Source: UBA10649 sp964391765 (GTDB lineage: Bacteria; Actinomycetota; Actinomycetes; S36-B12). Taken from it: a stretch of 36,306 bases of DNA. The DNA lies in NCBI GenBank assembly GCA_964391765.1, contig CAYMNG010000010.1, positions 1 to 36,306 of the forward strand, read 5' to 3'. The notes under the pieces are model-generated. The model did no database searches. It was not told the origin of the DNA and saw only the letters and a list, made by a program, of their open reading frames with translations. Made by a program: the position numbers and the translations under genes. Positions 31,417 to 36,306 of this stretch are shown in pieces; the stretch's first letter is position 1, and each line of letters starts with the position of its first letter.

Positions 31417-34400
31417 TCAGGCGCTGCTGGACAGCAGAGCCAAGAACGCCTGCGCGTACCGGGCCGGCGACTTGGCGTCGAGGTAGGCGCGCCGCATCTC
31501 CTCGCGGTCGCCCTCCGACAGCGGGTTCGCGAGCACGCGCTCGACCGCCTCGGCGACGAGGACCGGGCTCACGTCGTCCGGCAGTCGCTCGACGTATCCG
31601 GGGGTGTCGACGTCGATCGCCAGGCCACGCGAGGCCACTGCCGGGGTGCCGTACGCCGCCAGGTCGCTCAGCGGTCCGCTGACCCCGAGCACGGGGCTGA
31701 TCCGCAGCTGGATGCCGAGGTCGACCGCGAGCAGGTAGTCCCGGAACGTCGCGTCGTCGAGGAAGCCGGTCACGCGGAGGTTCGCGACGCCCGCCTGCTC
31801 GGCCCGCGCGCCCAGTGCCGCGGCGTCGGCAGGGCTCGCCGCGCCGGCCAGGTGCAGCGAGACGCGGTGGCCCCACTGCGTCAGCCACGCCGCGGTCTCG
31901 ACGACGACGTCGGTCATCTTCGTCCGGGTGTCGACGTAGCCGAACGTCGCCAGGTGGACCGTTCCGGCGAGGGGCCCGTCGTCGAACCCCAGCCGCGCGC
32001 GCGCGGCCGCGCGCAGGCCCGCCGTCACGGCGCCGTGCGGCGCGCGCTGGTTGGCGAACGGCAGCAGCCGCGGTCGCACGCCCGTCTCCGCCTCGATCCG
32101 CGCGGCCGCCGTCGGGGTGTGCATGACGAGCATTCGGGCGCGACGGGCCACCTCCCAGAAGCCCGCGTCCTGCAACAGGCGCATGTCGGCGATCTGCTCG
32201 TCGAGCGGCGGGTCCAACGCGCGCCGCCCGGTGCCGCGCAACAGCAACTGCTCGACCCCACCGCGGTCGCGCAGCGCGAGGTAGAACTCGACCAGCCGCG
32301 TGTCGTGCGAGACGACGACCGACCCGACCCGCTCCGTCGCCGCGAGGAACGGCAGGTGGAAGTGACTGTTGCCGACCACCGACACGAAGACGTCGTCGTC
32401 GCAGCCGTGATCGAGGACGTCCTCGATCCGCGCGGCACGGATGCGGACGTCCGGCGGGGTCGTCCCGGCGACGTCGGCGTCGGCCGTCGCGTACACCGTG
32501 ACGTCCGCGAGCCGGGCGAGTTCGATCGTCGTCGTCGTCGAGAAGTCCGCGACGCCGGTGCGCTGCGGTGCCCACGGCGTGCCGATGCCGATCCGCAGGC
32601 CCCGGCCGCCGACGTTGACCGCCGCGGCCGGCAGGTCCACGGCCGTCGCCTTCGCGGTGTCGGCGACCATGCGGCCCAGGGCGTCCGCCAGCGACTCGTG
32701 CCGGTGCTCGGCCAGCCGCCGGGCCTGCCGCTGCTGCGTCGCCGCCCGACCGCGGTGCCGACGGATCGCCCGCGCCAGCGCCTTCGGGCTGCGCGGGTCG
32801 GCGAGGAAGGAACCGGTGCCGACGAGCTCACGGTGCGCGGGGATGTCCGCCGCGACGACCGGCGCCCCGGCCCGCAGCGCCTCGACGACCGGGAGCGACA
32901 GTCCCTCGTCGAACGACGCGACGACGACCAGGCTCGCCGACGCGAGCAGCCGGTGCATCTCCTCGTCGTCGATCCGGCCCAGCGTGCGGGCCTCGCCCGG
33001 GCGCATCGCCGCACCGATCGACCAGTGGTGCACCCGGTCGTCGAGGCCGGCCAGGCCGAGCACGACGACGTCGCGACCGGGGTCGCCGGCGGTCGCCGCG
33101 CCGATACCGGCGAGCGCGCCGAAGGTGTTCTTGCGCGGCTCGTCGCCGGTCATGACGACGATCGGCCCGTCGCCACCGGCCGCCGGGGCCGGCCCACCGG
33201 CCGGCAGGACGTCGCGCGGCCAGGCCACGACCGCGCGCAGCGCGTTCGGTCCGTCGGCGGGTCTGCCCAGCACGGTCCGCAGCTCGGCCCGCGCGAGGTG
33301 GGAGATGCAGGCGAACTCGTCGTACAGTCGCAACGCGTCCAGCGCGGCCGCGTACTGCGTGCGGGCGGCGAAGTGGCGCAGGTAGACCGTCGGGTAGTGC
33401 ATCGGGATGAAGTCGAAGACGATCGCGATCTTGTGCGCCTGGCTGTGCAACAGCGGCAGGTACGGCAGCGCGCTCGCCGTCATCGGCGACGGCTGGACGA
33501 GCGCGCCGTACCGCGGGACCTCCCGTTCGTCCACCGCGGTCACCTGCCGGGCGGCGCCGGCGAGGTCGGCCGGGAGCGGTTCGAGGCCGCGATCGACGAG
33601 CAGGACGAGGCGTTCGTCGCCGACCTGCGCTCGCACGCCGTCGAGGGCGGCCCGGGCGAACCGCCCGATGCCGCGCGCGCCGAAGGCCGGGGTCTGCAGG
33701 CAGCGGGCGTCGAAGAGCACCCCGGTGCCGCCGGCCCAGCGCGGGCTGTCCGGGCGGTCGGCGAGCCGCAGGCGCTCACGCAGTGCGGCCATCGTCCGGC
33801 CCACCTCGTCGCCGTGGTTGTCGATACGGCGCTCGAGCAGGGCGTCGGTGTCGTACGGGCCGCCGGCCAGCCACGTCCGCACCGCGGCCGCGTCCCCGGC
33901 CGACAGCGGTCCGAGGTCGAAGCCGGCGCTCGGGCCGACCGGCAGGCCGTCGGGGGTGATCCAGTCGACGACGTCCGGTGGCGGCTGCCCCCGGTAGGCC
34001 GGGTCCGTCAGGTCGGCCATCGTCGCGGTCACCAGGCGCAGATGCCGCGACCGCACGAGGGCGGCCCTCACCGGTGCCGGAAGGTGATCGACAGCCCGCC
34101 GCGCACGGAACACGACCGCCTTGCCGACCCGGGCGACCTTGCGCGAGTAACGGAACGTCCGTGATCCCTCGACGGCGACCAGTGCCGCCCGCAGTTCGCC
34201 GATCTGCCGTTCGTACTCCGCGCGCGGCACCTCCCCGGCGATGTCGTGCAGGATCAGCTCGCGTGCCCAGGCTCGCCGGATGTCGGCCCGGTCCGCACGC
34301 GCGCGGGCGACCGCGAGATCCGCGACGACCCAGCCGTGCTCGCCCGCGTCGATCGCGTTGAACGAGATCGCCAGCGCGGGCGCGAGGTCGGCGTGCTCGG

Positions 34401-35025
34401 CGGCGACGTACCACCGGTTGACACCGTCGAAGGCGACGAGCCGGTAGTTCGCGGCGAGGAGCGCCGGCTCCCATCCCCCCTCGCTCGGTGTGCTCGTGCC
34501 GGGGAGGACCGCCTCGACGCACATCGTCCACGGTCGATGACGGGTGAGTGACAGGCCTTGCAGCACAACGGCCTCGGCGCCCTCGACGTCGACGGACAGG
34601 AAGTGGACGTCACCGAGGCCGGCCTCGTCGAGGATGTCGTCCAGGGCTCGGGTGCGCACGTGCACCGCCTCGACCGCGAACCCGCGTGCCGCGGCGGCAG
34701 CCGCCTCCCCGGCGTCCAGCGTGCCCAGGCCCGTGCCCGGGACGCGGTGGAACACCAGCTCCCCCTCGCCCCCGGCCGCGGCGACCTCGACGACGACGTC
34801 GTCGGGTCGATGGATCCGCAGGTCCGCGGCGAGCACCGGGTCCGCCTCGACGAGCAGCCCCCGCCAGCCCTCGTCGTGCAGGCTCGCCGTGATCGACAGG
34901 TGCCGCGGCTCGTTCGCGCCGACGTCGACGTAGGTCAAAGTGGTCGGGTCCCGGTCACGGAACGCCCGCCAGACCCGCACGTCCTCGGCGTTCTGCGCGT
35001 ACGAGATCCGCCGGCGGGCGGTCAT
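31417..35025 (-). CDS. FkbM methyltransferase - glycosyltransferase - glycosyltransferase fusion
   Basis: The 1202-residue protein has three modules. Residues about 5-230 are an FkbM-type SAM methyltransferase (ISYAQNAEDVRVW; TYVDVGANEPRHLSI; FLSVDVEGAEAVVLQG). Residues about 435-770 are a GT-B glycosyltransferase (VLFDARCLQTPAFGARGIGR; FDEGLSLPVVEALRAGAPVV). Residues about 810-1200 are a second one (LRIGIGTPWAPQRTGVADFS; LRISPVLGVSGPLSDLAAYG). A helical linker (about 240-340) separates the first two. It likely builds and O-methylates a surface glycan in one polypeptide. The ATG at 35025 overlaps the stop of the upstream epimerase gene (ATGA). The frame stays open further upstream, but only as antisense-like sequence. 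Confidence 0.85.
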   Translation of the reverse strand: MTARRRISYAQNAEDVRVWRAFRDRDPTTLTYVDVGANEPRHLSITASLHDEGWRGLLVEADPVLAADLRIHRPDDVVVEVAAAGGEGELVFHRVPGTGLGTLDAGEAAAAAARGFAVEAVHVRTRALDDILDEAGLGDVHFLSVDVEGAEAVVLQGLSLTRHRPWTMCVEAVLPGTSTPSEGGWEPALLAANYRLVAFDGVNRWYVAAEHADLAPALAISFNAIDAGEHGWVVADLAVARARADRADIRRAWARELILHDIAGEVPRAEYERQIGELRAALVAVEGSRTFRYSRKVARVGKAVVFRARRAVDHLPAPVRAALVRSRHLRLVTATMADLTDPAYRGQPPPDVVDWITPDGLPVGPSAGFDLGPLSAGDAAAVRTWLAGGPYDTDALLERRIDNHGDEVGRTMAALRERLRLADRPDSPRWAGGTGVLFDARCLQTPAFGARGIGRFARAALDGVRAQVGDERLVLLVDRGLEPLPADLAGAARQVTAVDEREVPRYGALVQPSPMTASALPYLPLLHSQAHKIAIVFDFIPMHYPTVYLRHFAARTQYAAALDALRLYDEFACISHLARAELRTVLGRPADGPNALRAVVAWPRDVLPAGGPAPAAGGDGPIVVMTGDEPRKNTFGALAGIGAATAGDPGRDVVVLGLAGLDDRVHHWSIGAAMRPGEARTLGRIDDEEMHRLLASASLVVVASFDEGLSLPVVEALRAGAPVVAADIPAHRELVGTGSFLADPRSPKALARAIRRHRGRAATQQRQARRLAEHRHESLADALGRMVADTAKATAVDLPAAAVNVGGRGLRIGIGTPWAPQRTGVADFSTTTTIELARLADVTVYATADADVAGTTPPDVRIRAARIEDVLDHGCDDDVFVSVVGNSHFHLPFLAATERVGSVVVSHDTRLVEFYLALRDRGGVEQLLLRGTGRRALDPPLDEQIADMRLLQDAGFWEVARRARMLVMHTPTAAARIEAETGVRPRLLPFANQRAPHGAVTAGLRAAARARLGFDDGPLAGTVHLATFGYVDTRTKMTDVVVETAAWLTQWGHRVSLHLAGAASPADAAALGARAEQAGVANLRVTGFLDDATFRDYLLAVDLGIQLRISPVLGVSGPLSDLAAYGTPAVASRGLAIDVDTPGYVERLPDDVSPVLVAEAVERVLANPLSEGDREEMRRAYLDAKSPARYAQAFLALLSSSA

Positions 35026-35999
35026 GACTCGAACCAGAGCGCCTGCGGGTCGCGGACGAGCCGGACGTCGTAGGCGACCATCTCCTCGGCGATCTGGGCG
35101 AACGTGCGGGTGTGCCGCCAGCCCAGCGCGCGGTGTGCCTTGGCGCTGTCGCCACGGAGCACGACCGGATCGGTGCTGCGGCGCAGGTCCTCGCGGGTGA
35201 CGACGACCTGGGTCCAGTCGTCGATACCGACCGCGGAGAACGCGATCTGGAGGAACTCCGTCAGCCAGTGGGCCTCGCCGGTCGCCAGGATGTAGTCGTC
35301 CGGCTCCTCGGCCAGCGCCATAGCGCGCATGGCGCGGACGTAGTCCGGCGCCCAGCCCCAGTCGCGGCAGACCTCGATGTTCCCCAACTCCAGGGTGTCC
35401 TGGAGGCCGGCCGCGATGCGGGCCGCGCCCTCGGTGATCCGTCGGGTGACGAACCCGCTGCCGCGCAACGGCGACTCGTGGTTGTAGAGGATCGCCGACG
35501 AGGCGTGCAGACCGCGGGCACGTGCGGCGGCGACGAGGTCGAGGGTCTCGGCCTTGGCGCACGCGTAGGGGGTCCGCGGCGACCGCTCCGTCCGCTCGTC
35601 CTGCGGAGTTGTCGCGGTCCCCTCGAAGACCGTCCCCGACGCCGCCTGGACGAACGTGCACGGGTCCGGCAGCGCGCCGACGGCCTCGAGCATGGTCGCG
35701 ACCGCTTCGACGTTGACCCGATGCGTCATCTCCGGGTGGTTCACCGACTCGACGATCGAACTGACGCCGCCGAAGTTGTAGACCTCCTGCGGCTGCAACC
35801 GCTCGATCAGGGCACGCAGCGCGGCGAGATCGGCCAGGTCGCAGTCGACGACCTCGACCGCCGGGGCGTAGGCGTGCAGGACAGCCCCGGAGGTGCCCGG
35901 CTTGATGAGGCCGACGACCCGGCAGCCCTCGGCGAGCAGGGCCTGCGACAGCAGGATCCCGTCCTGTCCGGCCGCACCCGTGATGAGGACTGTCGTCAT
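35022..35999 (-). CDS. GDP-mannose 4,6-dehydratase-like SDR lacking the catalytic Glu
   Basis: The 325-residue protein has the NAD(P) motif GAAGQDGILL, EVYNFGGVSS, YACAK (Tyr145, Lys149), LYNHESPLRGSGFVTRRI, and LELGNIEVCRDWGWAPDYV. These are all close to GDP-mannose 4,6-dehydratase. However, the usual catalytic T-S-E is replaced by Ser121-Gly122-Thr123, so the Glu needed for dehydration is absent. It may be a GDP-sugar epimerase or reductase, or an altered dehydratase. It lies 14 bases below the stop of a second, canonical-looking gmd gene and is coupled by ATGA to the large glycosyltransferase. Confidence 0.8.
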   Translation of the reverse strand: MTTVLITGAAGQDGILLSQALLAEGCRVVGLIKPGTSGAVLHAYAPAVEVVDCDLADLAALRALIERLQPQEVYNFGGVSSIVESVNHPEMTHRVNVEAVATMLEAVGALPDPCTFVQAASGTVFEGTATTPQDERTERSPRTPYACAKAETLDLVAAARARGLHASSAILYNHESPLRGSGFVTRRITEGAARIAAGLQDTLELGNIEVCRDWGWAPDYVRAMRAMALAEEPDDYILATGEAHWLTEFLQIAFSAVGIDDWTQVVVTREDLRRSTDPVVLRGDSAKAHRALGWRHTRTFAQIAEEMVAYDVRLVRDPQALWFES

Positions 36000-36013
36000 G
36001 ACGCCAGCCGCCG

Positions 36014-36306
36014 CTAGAACTGTCCCTCGGGCGCGCCGTCGAGCCGGGCGAGGTCCGCGTCGACCATGATCCGCGCGAGCTCCGGCGGAAGGACCTGGGC
36101 CTGCCAGCCGAGCTGCTCGCGCGCCTTCGTGGCGTCGCCGATGAGCTCGTCGACCTCGGTCGGACGCAGGAACTTCGGGTCGAACCGCACGAAGTCCTGC
36201 CAGTCCAGGCCGGCATGCCCGAAGGCGAAGCCGAGGAAGTCGCGGATGGTGTAGGCAGACCCGGTCGCCAGGACGAAGTCGTCGGGCGCGTCGGCCTGCA
36301 GCATGC
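36014..36306 (-). CDS. gmd: GDP-mannose 4,6-dehydratase, C-terminal part
   Basis: About 97 C-terminal residues are visible; the gene runs off the right edge. DDFVLATGSAYTIRDFLGFA, then DPKFLRPTEVDELIGDATKA and REQLGWQA match the C-terminus of GDP-mannose 4,6-dehydratase (FxRPxEVDxLxGDxxKAxxxLGW). The enzyme makes GDP-4-keto-6-deoxymannose, the precursor of GDP-fucose, GDP-rhamnose or GDP-perosamine. It ends with TAG just before the epimerase-like gene and is probably the upstream member of the same surface-sugar operon. Catalytic residues lie outside the window. Confidence 0.85.
   Translation of the reverse strand, partial: MLQADAPDDFVLATGSAYTIRDFLGFAFGHAGLDWQDFVRFDPKFLRPTEVDELIGDATKAREQLGWQAQVLPPELARIMVDADLARLDGAPEGQF

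Noticed and set aside
35026..36216. A 397-codon upstream extension of the large glycosyltransferase frame
   Set aside because: It lies over the GDP-mannose-dehydratase-like gene in another phase, is low-complexity Arg/Pro/Gly-rich, and the ATGA overlap at 35022-35025 marks the real start.

Overview
The window is very GC-rich (about 70% or more by eye). It has tightly packed genes with many 4-base ATGA/GTGA overlaps, GTG and TTG starts, and apparently leaderless promoters. This fits the chromosome of a high-GC actinobacterium (Actinomycetota); genus and species cannot be named from the sequence alone. A 100-base run of N lies at 2624-2723.

1-9.35 kb is an anaerobic nitrogen-oxide respiration locus. 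It holds the 5' end of narG (nitrate reductase alpha chain) translationally coupled to a Cys-rich helix-turn-helix regulator, and molybdenum-cofactor genes (DUF6457 protein, moeA, mobA). It also holds small accessory proteins (DUF488, DUF2249, cupin) behind a second Cys-containing regulator. A divergent operon of two polytopic membrane proteins and a copper nitrite reductase (nirK) with an extra N-terminal cupredoxin domain completes it. moeA and mobA converge on a 19-bp tandem repeat array that contains the assembly gap.

9.35-10.6 kb is housekeeping: a phosphoribosyltransferase, dcd and tRNA-Gly(CCC). The tRNA 3' part is the start of a decayed integrative island (about 10.6-14.5 kb). A 68-bp copy of the tRNA 3' end and downstream flank recurs at 13156-13223. 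Between and beyond the copies lie two near-identical excisionase-like genes (one broken), an AAA/DUF4143 ATPase, three 15-bp repeats at exact 23-bp spacing, a small glycine-rich membrane protein, a toxin-antitoxin pair with a palindromic operator, and fossils of another ATPase and of an ISL3 transposase. No intact integrase or transposase is present.

14.5-18.5 kb carries a PRiA4_ORF3-like protein coupled to an S-adenosylhomocysteine/methylthioadenosine-deaminase-like amidohydrolase, a TIGR01777 SDR protein and a VOC protein. 18.5-24.9 kb is an aromatic-ring degradation locus: a PucR-type regulator divergent from an operon of HpaB-like hydroxylase, flavin reductase, meta-cleavage-product hydrolase, FAD monooxygenase and extradiol dioxygenase. 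Together these could hydroxylate a phenolic compound, open the ring and hydrolyse the ring-fission product. 25-27 kb holds an EamA transporter, a PaaI-type thioesterase and a secreted DUF4232 protein.

27-36.3 kb is a cell-surface polysaccharide locus: a GT4-type glycosyltransferase, two polytopic membrane proteins resembling GT39/ArnT-type glycosyltransferases, a 1202-residue FkbM-methyltransferase/glycosyltransferase/glycosyltransferase fusion, and two GDP-mannose 4,6-dehydratase family genes. One of the latter lacks the usual catalytic Glu; the other is cut by the window end.
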